In this document: positions 22,498 to 34,281 of the stretch, piece by piece
Numbering within the stretch: the stretch's first letter is position 1
Layout of the letters: the number at the start of each line of letters is the position of its first letter
Assembly: GCA_032988165.1 (NCBI GenBank)
Contig: JANTQF010000314.1
Coordinates: 1 to 41,934 of the forward strand
Direction: 5' to 3'
DNA: 41,934 nucleotides
Origin: Emmonsiellopsis sp. PD_33
Taxonomy: Eukaryota > Ascomycota > Eurotiomycetes > Onygenales > Ajellomycetaceae
Translations under genes and position numbers: made by a program
The notes under the pieces: model-generated
Seen by the model: only the letters and a program-made list of their open reading frames with translations
What the model was told of the DNA's origin: nothing
Databases searched by the model: none

Positions 22498-23251
22498 TAC
22501 GCCTCCACTATTTCTCCAACATCATGTACAACTGGGGTGGAGGAGGAGGGTACATTGCTGGCAACTCTGCTGGTGAATCCTGTTTGGTTCCCCCTTTCTC
22601 TCTCCCATCTTGCATCTCAGGAGCTAATTCATGTCCAGTCGCCAACATCATCGGCAATTACTTCATCAGCGGCCCTTCCACATCAGTTACTGCTTTTACG
22701 CGTGGAAATGAGAGCTTCCATGGCTACGTCGAGGGGAACTATTACGGCACTGACCAGGACAGAACCCTGAATGGTTTTGCACTCAAGGTTGACCCCGACA
22801 GCTACAGCGGAATGGTGTTCACTGACACAAAATATGATTACCCAGCTGTGGCGACCGTCCTCACCGCACATGAGGCTGTGAAATACGTGACTACATGTAT
22901 GTCTATCCCTCCATCTTTTATTATCCCTGACTGACTAACATTTCTTCCCCAACAGCCGCTGGAGCCCCCCCAGCCCGCGACAGCACCGACACCCCCCCAA
23001 CGAACGAAGTAAACTCCTGGGGAACCAAGGGCGCACTCATCTCCGATGAGACTGCATCCCCCATGAACAGACCCAGAGAGATCGATGGGGGCACAGCTGC
23101 TGTTGACATGGGCAGAGATGGAATCCCAGACGATGCAGAAGCCGAGCTGGGTACCGACCCAGCAGTGGCTGATTCTATGCAGTTGGATGCCAGTGGATAT
23201 ACCTACCTGGAGGTATGGCCCAACACCCTCGTTCCATCTAGCTATGTCTAG
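22498..23251 (+). pseudogene. 5'-truncated pectate lyase C-type gene (3' half)
   Basis: Pieces 22498-22581, 22639-22896 and 22956-23251 give about 210 residues. They match the C-terminal half of plyC-type secreted pectate lyases, which cleave de-esterified pectin by beta-elimination. Visible blocks are YFSNIMYNWGGGGGYIAGN, NYFISGPSTSVTAFTRGNES, GYVEGNYYGTDQD and the family's terminal EVNSWGTKGALIS...LEVWPNTLVPSSYV. Introns 22582-22638 (GTTTGG...CAG) and 22897-22955 (GTATGT...CAG, CTAAC branch) are intact and keep frame. A possible acceptor (TTAAC branch, CATAG at ~22493) suggests a lost upstream exon. The signal peptide and N-terminal ~200 residues of a ~420-residue family are absent upstream. 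The Ca-binding-like D-x-D-x-D-G motif is changed to DMGRDG. The remaining frame has no stops, so truncation is probably recent. Confidence 0.75.
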
Positions 23252-25594
23252 ACTTTCGTTCACCCTTTTTAGCAAGAGTGCAAAATTCTGCAAACTTGGC
23301 ACTATATAAATAGTATTCATTTCTTGCAGTTAAAAGAAACAACAACCCTACATGCAAACTCAGGCCAGTCACAGAGCATACATATACCTTACCCCCCCAT
23401 TTCCTATTGATATGATCTAGGTACCAACAGTAGTACCATTGATATTGCTGGTCAAATGGGATATATTTGATACATTCGTTCTACTATCTATCTAGGTATC
23501 AATTTATACACGGCAAACAGAGCTCACCTGCTCATACGAAATATCATTCAGGAATACAATTCAGGCAAAGAAGCCAGAAGCTCTACGCTTTCACCTTAAA
23601 TAACTTGCCAAGAATATGCCTCCTGTGATGATGCTGTTGATTTTGGGACAGGAGACACTGCCGCTTTAACAGATAGTTAACTAGCCACAATATCTTCGCA
23701 ATATCTAATCATGCCTCGTCCCTACATACCCCTGCCCTTGCCCTTGTTTCCCTTCGCCGCTTATCTAATGCTCTCTTTGAGAACCTATAACATGTTTAAT
23801 ACTATATCTTAATAACACTGCAACTAAGCATAACTTATCTACACTGTAAAGCTCCATCTGATCATAATAATGCGCCCCTTGAATTCAATTAGTTACCTAG
23901 GCATGTAGGCTACCCATCCCGACATCCTCCAGCCAAGTGGGGCAGCCACGAAAATCCAAAATTGAACTTGGCTTTTGGAACGCGGGCAAAACGCGTGTGG
24001 AAATGCGCGTCTTTTTTACGCGTGTCGTGGTCGTGTCGTGGTCGTGTGGTTTTCGCGTTTGTCTCAATTAAGCCTGATTAGGTTAGTTAGTTGGTCAGTG
24101 TCATGTGACTTGTTTTTTTAGCTTCCAACGTCCCGACTGGCCTTGAAACCAACGACATGGATGGAGAACAACAACAGAATAACTTATTTTCTTTCCCCTG
24201 CTCAGCTTGAGAACTCCAGACTGTAACCCCCACTAACCCAAACGCAGAGCTACTCCTACATGTAACACCCTCCTCCCCCCCTACTAGTACTACTCGTACC
24301 CATTAGTACTACTCGTACCCTTGCTTATCCCCTCTACTCCCCCCTGATTGAGCTATATTTCTCTCCCAAATGCACCCCGCCCCCGCTGACATCCAGTATA
24401 AGAGTACGACTGATAAAGCAAAGCGAATAGGTGTGGAATCATGCCGAGGCACTGGCATGAGCATGGCATGGCATAGAAAGGAAGCTCATGCAGTTTCTTC
24501 ATTGACATTAACAATGGATATCTGCCTAGCTCTATAAGTGCTAGGCAGGTAGGTACATATAAATGCAATGGGCTCCCATCAGCTTCAATGCATGTATGTA
24601 TTGTTTCCCTCTCTGTTTCTTCTGCAATTCATGGGAACTCATGGTCACTGGTAGGAGGTAGGCATCTTAATGCTAATACATATTTTCCCCCCATGATGTC
24701 TATGATATCTAGGTTGATATGCTGGCTTGTATAGAAGCTAATCTCTTGGAAAGAAGTCATGCAAGTCTTCATGCAAGTCTTCATACAATTCCTCATCCAG
24801 GGTTAGTTGCTCACACTGACAAGGGATGGGTGTCTGCAATGAGGCTATCTGCGTGTTTGGGATCCTGTCGGCTTTCACCTTGCCCTCAGGCAATGGCAAT
24901 CACGGTGTTTCCTTCCGCGGCAAGGGTTTGGATGAATTGGTACTAGGTACCGTTAGCCTTTCACTTTATATTTTATTTTGGGGGTAGCGATGCCCTGCTA
25001 TGAAGGATCTAGGTTTTCTCTACGTACCTGAATTCCGCGCGAGGCGCCGATAACAATGGTGGTAACTAGGCCTTTTAAACCGGTTAAGGGTCTAAGAGAA
25101 GAACGGCTTTCTTATTTAACTGTATCAAGGACCCCTCTTCACAGTCATGAGTGAGGGCTGCTATATTAGTTTCCAAGGTTCCATTCCATGCAGCTGCACA
25201 CCCAAGCTGCAACATCCAGCTCTGATCGGCTGTTTTCTTAGTTATATATCTAGATTGCTAATAAAAAGTCCGAACAAAGCCAATGCCATCAACCTGTAAG
25301 TCGGTAAATCGCAGCTGCCCACCCACCCCAGCTGGCAGGTGAAATCCCAATACTACTACTGACGGATAACTTAAAAAGTATGAACCCACACCATGCCACT
25401 TCTTATTTTCAAGTTTTATACAGGCACATTTGTTTCCCCTCACTCAACACTAGGTCACTACTACCCGCGCCAACAGAAACAGCAGGGGATGGGGGCGGAA
25501 AGTATCCAGTACAAACAGAGAACCAATTATTAGTTAAATTATAGGGACAGATTAAACTTCCTCATGTCATACTACCTCAGCATTAAAATCATAC
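23252..25594. other. spacer with short tandem repeats
   Basis: No gene recognised. It contains GTCGTG-rich repeats near 24022-24050, an 18-bp tandem duplication of TAGTACTACTCGTACCC-type units at ~24283-24320, and a 12-bp tandem (CATGCAAGTCTT) at ~24758-24783. Frames such as 24719-24946 (+) lack motifs. Confidence 0.45.
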
Positions 25595-25597
25595 TAA

Positions 25598-25630
25598 GGG
25601 CATGTTTACTAACCCAGAGCAAAATGCTCT
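25598..25630 (+). repeat. left terminal inverted repeat
   Basis: 33 bp matching the inverse of 29071-29103 at 29 of 33 positions. The inner half is itself palindromic (AGAGCAAAATGCTCT). It is preceded by TAA. Confidence 0.88.
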
Positions 25631-27779
25631 TAGAGCTGTGGAGTGTAATGAAATACTGCTAATATAATGTGCACCATCAAGCTATTTCCTTTTTGTAGAA
25701 GTGAGGTCATATAACTTGATTAGAAATTAAATACATGTTTTGTTTGTTTATAATTACCTTCCTTCATCATTTTCATTGTTTTTATACTATATTACTGCAA
25801 AAATGAAAGGAAATCACCCCTCTATCTCATTCATTACTATTACTGTAAATGGACTGACTCAAAACAGCAGTAATGATATGATTCTCAGTGACTAGCAATC
25901 TATGCAGGAACTGTATGGAGAACTCACATATTTAATGCCTGTAATACCTGTAATGCCTGCAATGCCTGCAATGCCTGCAATGGCCTCCCAACTCACCTGA
26001 GAGGAGTCTTAAATGCTCATAATAGCCTCCCAACTTGAAATAGCTGAGTCATATACCACATAAGATCATCATATGGAGAAGGTACTTTTAAATGGATTCC
26101 TGGCAGCACAACACAAAGGATTATTAATGGATAATGGGAACTTCAAACCCTGAGGTTGAAATATAGCAGTTGATGCTGTTAAGAAGGTTATAATATAGTA
26201 TATTATAAGATCTATATGTGAAATCAGGTGAAAGAAGTTTAAAACTGTATGAAAGCTATAGAAAAAATATAAGTCTTAAATATTAGATTAAATGTGAGAT
26301 TTAACTATTAAAATATATATTATAGATCTGAAGATTATAGATATATATTTTCTTATCTACTCTGAGATGTAAAAATTTCATTTCTATGAACTATTATATT
26401 AAATTCTATATGAACAGCTCCTTACTAGCTAGCTAACTAGTAAGTAACATGCCATTAGTCACTAAGTTCTTCTGTGGTAGTAGCAGTAGTAGCATGTAGC
26501 TGAGTCAGAAAATAATCTAAATAGTAGTAGTAAAGATTTATTACTAATAGATTTCTCATTAACAGTGATGATTCTAGTACTAATGACTCTAATACTAATT
26601 GCTTTAATACTATCAGTATTAGATAAATATAATCAAGAAGACTCAGTAATAATATGAAAAAGATCTTATGAGAATGAACTTACTAAAAGTATTAGAAGTT
26701 TAGAGGATAAGTTAGTTGAATCTATATAGATTCAAGTGAATGATTCAAATTTTATACTATAGGTAATGAATCTCTTTCTTGTAGAGGTACAGAATGTTCT
26801 CTCTGAGGAGTAGAAGGAGAAGGATGAGAATAAAGAGTTGAAAATTTCATTTAATTACTATACTAGCATTTTAGAGCTTTTTCATGGCAGCTGAGACTAT
26901 CAGATATATATATTCATGTATGAGCATATCAGGATGGAAGATAGAAGACACTGGCTGCTTAGAAAGATGAATATATAGGGGTAAAACAGTGTAAATAGAG
27001 ACTAGGTGGGAGGTGTTGAATGTAGAGAGATAGAGAGATTCTAAAAGGCCTTAAGAAATTAAATTGATTTGACTGTTTAACTGTGTGTGCTCTAAGCCCT
27101 AAGTTAGTTATATAGATATAAAGACTGATAATTACATTATTTATTAAGTTTTTAAGATGTTTTTATGTATTTCTACCCTTCATTCCTATAAAAATAATAA
27201 TCTATTTATATATTTTTAATATATCTTATATTTTAGTAATATATCAGCCAATCATTTGACTTGTCTACCTAACTGCCTCACATAAAAAGTGGTGATGTTT
27301 TATAACCACTAAATTTCAACTAAATTTTCAAATTCTAATAATTTATTTATAAATCCCCTCTATATTTAAATATATTTAAGTATCTATATAGAACATTCAT
27401 ACATCTCACAGCACTTAGTTATTTAAATTACTCTTATTTAGCTATCATATTACTCTTATTACTTATTACTACTATATCTTTTATGAATCCTCATACTACT
27501 CCTCTCACTACAGTCTTATATCCTGATGATTTTAATAAGCTTCTCATATCTTCTTAGTGATTTCATTCTATTTTTTCATTATATAGTCAGTTTCTAATGA
27601 TTCTCTAGGGGTTAGAACTAGTTCTAGCTGTTCTTCATCATTATTTGACTCCTCTATATTCTCTAACTTAGACTTACCATGTTGATTTATAAAGTTATAT
27701 AGAGTGATCAGGATATAGACCTAAGAGACCTGAGTGTTAATACTAAATCCTTTACTATAACTAGAAGATAATATTTGAA

Positions 27780-28321
27780 ATTAATATTTAAATACACTAA
27801 ATATTTACTTGATTGAACTCCTTGTGCTGGCATGCTAGAGATTAAATAGTTTCTTTATATTTACTGATCTCTTTAATGATTTTATAAACTCCTGAAGGTA
27901 ATATTAAACACCTACATATAATGAGAGGATAAATGAATTCCTCTATAAATAACCTGCATCTGAGAGAAAAAAACACCCAGATAGTGCATGAAAGTCTTCC
28001 TCTTTCTCTACAATTTCTAATACATTTAAGTTATAAGCTAATCCTTCTATACTAGTATATATATAAATGAAGTTCATCTTAAAATTGTATACTACAAGAA
28101 CATTCTATGAGATTCATCCTTTTCTATTACATTATAAGCCTTAATATTTTATTAGTACAGAGAGTGATAAGTACATTCCATCTAGTGCTCCTATACAGCC
28201 TTTAAAGAATGGCCATTATTTTAGATCTCAAGATAAGACCTTCTCACTGTACTCAGAGGGGAGGATTCTAATGACCTCTTTATATAGAAAATATAGTGCT
28301 TTAAGAACTTCATAAAACACC
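27780..28321 (-). pseudogene. Harbinger DDE transposase relic
   Basis: Minus-strand translation, interrupted by many stops, preserves the order of Harbinger (DDE_Tnp_4 type) nuclease motifs. FYEVLKALYFLYKEVI lies near 28270-28316. The first catalytic block, FFKGCIGALDGM, has its Asp codon at 28180-28182. The second, FHALSGCFFLSDAGYL, has its Asp at 27958-27960. The third, LFN-stop-HASTRSSIK-stop-IFSVFK, lies near 27785-27845, where active copies have a Glu before the IFG-like motif. Most stops are explainable as CAA/CAG/CGA/TGG changed by C-to-T or G-to-A. No functional protein can be made. Confidence 0.8.
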
Positions 28322-29070
28322 CTATATAATTTGATGAGTATTTCCTCAATTCCTTGAAATTAAATGTAATATTACAAACCTAGAGATGATAGCTAATGAG
28401 TATTGAAAAGTCTCTATAGTATTCTAATATATCATTTCCTACATTACAATATATATATATATCAACACCTTTTCTTTGAGAGGTATTATAGTAGTTGGTT
28501 AATTGGATTCATATATGTCTGAATTAATCCTCAGCCAGTTAATGAGTACTTTGAATGTTTTTTGTTCCATTTAAATGAGATTTTGAATCTATTAGCTGTG
28601 AGTGAGAGGATCTAGCAGTATGTTGGTGAAAATCTTCCTGTAGAACTTGTCTGTATATATTATATGCAAATTGCTTGATATGTAATCTATAGCTTTCATC
28701 ATAATTTAACATATTATTTCATAAATAAGTTATTAATGTTCACATAGGACCTTATCCTAACTATCCTTATCATGTTCACTATACTTAGAGTGTTTGGAAT
28801 CACTATTGACATTCTCCATCTTGATTTTTATTGAAAATATCATATTATGGGTGTAAAATGAGAGCATTTTGAACTGAGTTTAACTCTAGAGTAAAAAAAT
28901 TTGCTCTGATCTTCCTATTCAGATAATTAATTGTCATTAAACTCTAAATCTCAGAGTAATATGCTCTGCCCCACCATTTATTACAAAAAATCTGGCTTTT
29001 AGTAAATGCAAGGTCAAATCAGAGCTTTTTATGCTAATTCTTGGATCTTTTCAGAGCATTTCACTCTGAA

Positions 29071-29103
29071 AGAGCAAAATGCTCTGGGTTACTAAACATG
29101 CCC
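29071..29103 (-). repeat. right terminal inverted repeat
   Basis: 33 bp inverse of the left end, followed by the TAA duplication at 29104-29106. Mismatches are one near position 13 and the three central bases of the inner palindrome. Confidence 0.88.
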
Positions 29104-29106
29104 TAA

Positions 29107-29761
29107 AATCACGCAGAGATCTACATTGTATGTAAAAGTGCACTAGAGGAGAGATGGAACTATTTTTATGTTTACAGTTTTAAGGTTAATTTAGATTCTG
29201 TAATAGGTAAAAATATCAAAGCAATACCCTCATACTCATAGGTGCGCACTGCCTTGGTCACAATACTTGATAATTTCTTTGGAGGGACAACAATTTCGTT
29301 TCCTCAATAGCTCAAGTTTCAGGGCTTCTAAAGTTTTGAGCTTTATTGAGTGCTTCAAAAAGACCGTTCGGTTTGTCCTGCTGCCACACAAGGGTTTGAT
29401 GAGACTTCTTTTAGTCCGATAGCCAAGACCTTTAATCCCAACTCTTGACATAAAATCTACAGCGATGAGAGATGCAATCCTACCCTCTTCCCCAAGTCAG
29501 TCCTTGTCCCTGGACTATCACAATCTGATAATTCATCGAACCTTTACTTGGCGAGTTAGTGAAGCACCAAGCATCAATAAAAAAAGGGGTGATTTTGTGT
29601 GGACTCGAGGACTGTGTAGCTGTTCGCAGCACATATAAAATCGGGCTCACCATGGCAGGACCGTTGACACTATTCCCTGGTAACAGGTTCTTATCCTTAC
29701 ATTCTTTCCCTAATTGTTTCTTTGACGTTTGCTCTATATTGATTAGTTTCAATCCTTCCTT
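29107..29761. other. promoter region of the SGNH-VCBS gene
   Basis: Lies between the transposon and the SGNH-VCBS start codon. Frames 29236-29451 and 29480-29776 (-) show no motif. A pyrimidine-rich stretch (29694-29760) precedes the ATG. The transposon therefore ends about 660 bp upstream of the start and may have replaced distal promoter sequence. Confidence 0.4.
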
Positions 29762-32700
29762 ATGCATCTTTTCCACGGCGTCCCTGCATGGGCCGCCGCG
29801 GTGATATGGCTATTACTGCTTGCGCCATTCATAACGGCTCAGGACCTTCCCAACCTTCGTATCCTCCCACTTGGAGACTCTATTACCAAGGGCTCCCTCT
29901 CTCGCGACGGTAATGGCTACCGAAAGCGTCTCCGTGACAAGCTCACCGCCTACGGAACAGGTTCAGACTTTGGCGTGGACATGGTCGGGAGTCTGCGTGA
30001 TGGCAAAATGCAGGATAAGGACCACGAGGGTCATAGTGGCGAGCGTCTGGCTCAGATCAACGACTACCGGAAGCTGGCTATCAGAGCTCGTCCGAATGTA
30101 GTGCTGGTGCACGCTGGGACGAACGATATGGACAAGGGAACGGACTCGCAGTTGGACCTCGCGCCCTCCATCATGGAGCGTATCATTGACGGGTTGTTTG
30201 AAGACGCGCCGGATGCCACCGTCCTTGTTGCACCTGTCATCTGGGCCAACGATCCAAGAATGAACAAAAGAACGGATGCCTTCAACGCAAAGCTTGAAAC
30301 CAACGTCAGGGCCAGGCAAAAGCAAGGAAAACACATCCTCACCATCCCTATTGCCATTGGCCCCGATGACCTGGCGGACAGAAAGCACCCCAATGATGCA
30401 GGTTATGAAAAGATGGCACAAGCCTGGTTTGATGGTATCCTTGATGCCCACGGCCGAGGTTGGCTCAAAGCCCCCAAGAAAGTGGACCCTGAAGCTCTCC
30501 CCGGAATGGGACTCGGAACAGATTATGGCGGAATGCCTGGCGGCGGAAGCGGTGATGGGGGCTGCAAGGGTGGCAACTGGGAAAAAATCGGCACCATCTT
30601 CAATGATTTCCGCGTCTGGGAGGAAGTGGGAACCATCAGGGGACCTGTTAAGAATGGTAGCCGGGACAAGGTTATTCTTGCGGATCTTAACGGCGATGGC
30701 GTCGCCGACTATGTTATTGCTGATAATGATGGTACAGTCAGGGCGTGGCTGAATGAGGGCCGGCCTAACCAGTGGAAGAGCTTGGGCAAGATAAACCCGC
30801 CATGGAAAGAGGTGACAGGAGACATGGTCCGTCTGGCTGATGTTGACGATGATGGCAAGGCAGACCTGATAGTCCTCTATTCTGATGGTGCCGCCAAGGT
30901 CTGGAAGAACACAGATGATGGCTCTTCATTTGAATCTCTTGACTCATGGTGGGCCACCGGCTTGGATTTCGCTGGCAAAGTCTACTTCCAGGATATGGAC
31001 GGGGATGGCTATGCTGACTATGTTACTGTGTCTGTGGGAGGTGTAGTCAAATGGGCTAAAAACACTCAGAACAACGGCAAGGATGCTGACGAACGAAACT
31101 GGCATGAAGCAGAGACAATTGCTCCTGGTCCTGTGGGTGTACCACCCAACAGAGTTAGACTGTATGACCTGGATGGGGACAAAATGGGAGGCAAGTCCAA
31201 TTCCTACTGCTTATAGTACCAGTAATACCTTATACTGACTGTTTACCTGCTTATTTAGACTACGTGATCGTTTACGAGGGCGGTGCTGTCAAAGCGCTCA
31301 TGAACAGCGGCAATGTCAACGAAGATGGCGGTCTACGTAATTGGGATGATCTTGGTACCATTGCTCCTGGGATATCCAGCGTCACCGGAGACATGATCGA
31401 GTTTGCAGACATGGACAGTGATGGTCTTGCAGACTTCCTAGCCGTGGCGGAAGATGGCAGTATCAAGATGTGGAAAAACAACGGGCTCGTCAGCTCCAAG
31501 CTCGCGAGTATCCATTTTGCCGACCTCACAGGCAACGGCAGAGCAGATCTCATCTCCGTCAACCCTCAGGGTGTGACCCGGGCATGGCTAAATAAGGGGT
31601 ACAAGGACAAGAAGGTGACCTGGGAGGACATTGGTGAGATTGCACCCGGCATAGACGAGAACCTCGCCACATCGACCATCGAGTTTGCGGATGTCAACAG
31701 TGACAAGCGCGCCAATTTTCTTGTCATCTATAAAGGTGGCACTGTCAAGGCGTACCTCAACAATGGCAACTTCCCAGATGCCAGTAAAGATCGCAACTGG
31801 CAGCCTTCCATTGTCATCTCCCCGGGCGTGGAAGAACCTGGCCGAAAGATTAGGTTTAGTGATCTCAACAGGGATGGTTATGCAGACTACCTTGTTGTTT
31901 ACGATGGCAGCGCCGTCGATGCCTTTTTAAACCGGAAGAATATCCCCCAAGATGGCGATGATGGCCGCATTTGGGAGCAACAGTCCACCATCGCGACCAG
32001 GTCTGACGGCAAACCCGGGAGCAAGGTTCGATTTGCTGACATTACAGGTGACGGGCGAGCCGAGTACATTATCCAGTACGACGGCGGCGCGGCAAAAGCC
32101 TTTAATAATACTGGGAATATCCCTGATCAAGGGAGGCCGAGGACCTGGTATAGCATGGGGACCATCGCGGGAGGCGTGAACCCGCAAGGGCCAGTTCGCT
32201 ATGCTGACATCAACGGTGATGGCAAGGACGATTACCTGGTTGTTTTTGGCGACGGGACCATCAATGCGTATATTAATACGTGTGACTGGAAAATCGAGAT
32301 CCCCAGCGGAGGTGGCGGCGGAGGTGACGGCGGAGGAAATGGCGGACTCAGCGGGGATTCTACATGCGATGACTTCGATGGTAAGTTCGACAAGGTGCAG
32401 GGTAGCAACATTTCTATTTAGATGCTAACGTGTTGACAGAACATGCCTCCGGCGATGGAACTTTCAAACGTTCGTTATGGGATGCCATGGGGACATCGCC
32501 GTATTGGAAATGTGAGATGCCAGCACCTTCCAACCCCCCGAGTGCATGTTTCTAGTAGTGTTCTAACCACAGAGCTTCATTCTTGTATAGATTGGTTAGC
32601 CGTTGATCCGGACGCCGGTAGCAACACGATAGGCGCCTTTGCCCGTGACTGGGGCATTAGCAATGTTCGTTGCACGATTACGGGCGACTCTTGTGAAGCC

Positions 32701-34281
32701 CCTGCATGTGATGAATATAAATCAGAGGCGGGAAGCGGCAGGGCTGCTGCCATCATGACCTCACTTGTCAATCTTCACAGCGTAAGTTCACCGTCCCACA
32801 TGAGGAGTCCTATATCTGGCTTTCCAGGCGATTCTGATTCCGCTCGCAGTACTTTAAGGAATTGGCGGCAGCCATCGATGCAACTCAGACACGTTTCAAC
32901 TCCCTCCAACGAGTGTTTTACGACTACTGTCCGGAACCGAAGCAGGATAATGTTCTCCTCCAAGTGTTATTAAATATCGGTAACGCCGGAATAAACATCT
33001 TTGCCTCCATGGCCGGCCCGGCCGGCGCCATCGGTGCGACAGTTTTAACTACCGTCACCAGCTCAGTGGGAGCAGCGATATTGGCGGACAAGGAGGAATT
33101 TACTTATGAACAGGATATAGCACGGTCTGTTACTTACACATGCAATTCTCTCATATAGATTTTTCGACACCAGTTGCTGACCATGTCCCCCCCCCCTTTT
33201 TTTTCGCGCAGGCTTGGATTCGGCTTTGTCAACTCTACTGCTAGTGTCATATACACCATGCATGACCAACTGCTGCACACTGGGAGCTTCCAAGGGGAAG
33301 ACCAGCCCAAGCTTGTCTTGGATGATATATTGGAAGAAGGCCAGTGGTTGGATGCATCCGAGATCCCCATTATCAACACCAACCAGAACAAAAATGTGCT
33401 CAGCGCAACGAGTTTGGGGGATTGGTACTTCAACTTCCTCCATGCCAGCGTTATCAACCACAGCTGGAGGAACTCCATGAACTTCATTGTAGGACAGAAG
33501 ATGACCAAGGAAACGTGTACGTCCTGCCATCCTAGTTGCTACTACTACTAGTAGTGGTATATTTAGCTGACCTTGTGATCCCAGTCGATTCAACCAGTGT
33601 GGATAAAAATTTGAAGGTCTACTACGAGGGTATAGGCTATTTCTTTCAAAGGTTTCGTATAGCCCGTCTACAGCTCCTTTCCCTGGTTGTTTGCGTCGCC
33701 CACTGACCGACTGACTTACTCGCCTCAGCTACGAACGCGTCAAGCAAATCATTTGGGGCTTCAAGGTTCAAAAACCCCCCGGCTTTGACCAGCTACAATC
33801 CGAAGGACTCGCCGCCAACTTTGACATGTCCGACATCATGCTCAGCTCCATCGACACGTTCAATGAATACGGTTTCAACTACACCGAAGACGCGTGGATG
33901 GAAGATGAGCTCGCAAACGCGGACTGGGACAGCTGGATAGAACTAACGCCGCGGATCCCCGGCACCTTTACGCTGCCCCTGTGTATCATCGATGAGGATA
34001 AACAACTTGGCGAGGACTGGAAGTTGCCTGAGCCTGGCCATGGGCAGACTCACACTGACCCGTATGTCACTCCCCTCAACCTCTCCCCGGTTCAGGTCTC
34101 ATATGATGGGATTATGACCGGCGGCTTTAACGGTGATGATGATTGTGTGCTAACGTGCGAAATTCAATGACATAGTATCTGTACCTGCCAGGAGTTCACA
34201 AAGAATGGAGAAAAATTTACGGATCACCTCCCATGGAAATTAATGGGCAGTGCCTGCGCTGGGCTTACTATTGACGTTTGA
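29762..34281 (+). CDS. secreted SGNH (CE3-like) esterase with ten VCBS repeats and a novel C-terminal region
   Basis: Nine exons (29762-31190, 31259-32380, 32440-32541, 32591-32781, 32850-33124, 33212-33516, 33585-33651, 33729-34061, 34176-34281) join in frame to 1309 residues. Residues 1-26 are a signal peptide (WLLLLAPFITA core). The esterase domain (~30-235) has block I LPLGDSITKG with Ser40, EGHSGER, GTND (119-122) and DRKH (Asp206, His209), as in CE3 acetylxylan esterases. Ten FG-GAP/VCBS repeats (~308-812, D-x-D-x-D-G-x-A-D-Y type) probably form a Ca-binding beta-propeller. A Gly-rich linker (~820-845) leads to a ~460-residue region with several Cys and a hydrophobic Ala/Gly-rich segment (984-1027). 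That region is of no family I can name. Introns carry CTAAC/CTGAC branches; the first is GC-AG. Probable role: extracellular polysaccharide deacetylation; the C-terminal role is unknown. Confidence 0.9.
31191..31258 (+). other. GC-AG intron
   Basis: The exon ends GGGAG, followed by GCAAGT, a CTGAC branch near 31235 and TTTAG. Splicing here gives GDKMG-DYVIVYEGG, restoring the fourth VCBS repeat exactly. No GT donor nearby does so. Without splicing the protein stops after 484 residues. Confidence 0.88.

Larger units (their letters stand above)
25598..29103 (-). mobile_element. PIF/Harbinger-type DNA transposon, mutated, ~3.5 kb
   Basis: The element starts GGGCATGTTTACTAACCC (25598) and ends with its near-perfect inverse at 29103. 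The target-site duplication is TAA (25595-25597 and 29104-29106), the 3-bp TWA type of PIF/Harbinger. The interior is very AT-rich with dense stop codons and TpA-rich sequence, as expected from RIP. A minus-strand relic of the DDE transposase is recognisable (27.78-28.32 kb). Short AGAGCA/TGCTCT motifs recur at both ends as subterminal repeats, and a 9-bp array (AATGCCTGC type) lies at ~25933-25982. A second element gene (Myb-like in this superfamily) was not recognised. Not autonomous. Confidence 0.87.

Noticed and set aside
22838..23320. 160-codon minus-strand frame
   Set aside because: Antisense of the pectate lyase fragment, which has clear family motifs and introns on the plus strand.
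25933..25982. Possible CRISPR-like short repeats
   Set aside because: It is a simple 9-bp tandem array (AATGCCTGC type) with no spacers, inside a fungal transposon.
31191..31216. Stop of the SGNH-VCBS protein at 31216
   Set aside because: It lies in the GC-AG intron; splicing restores an exact VCBS repeat.
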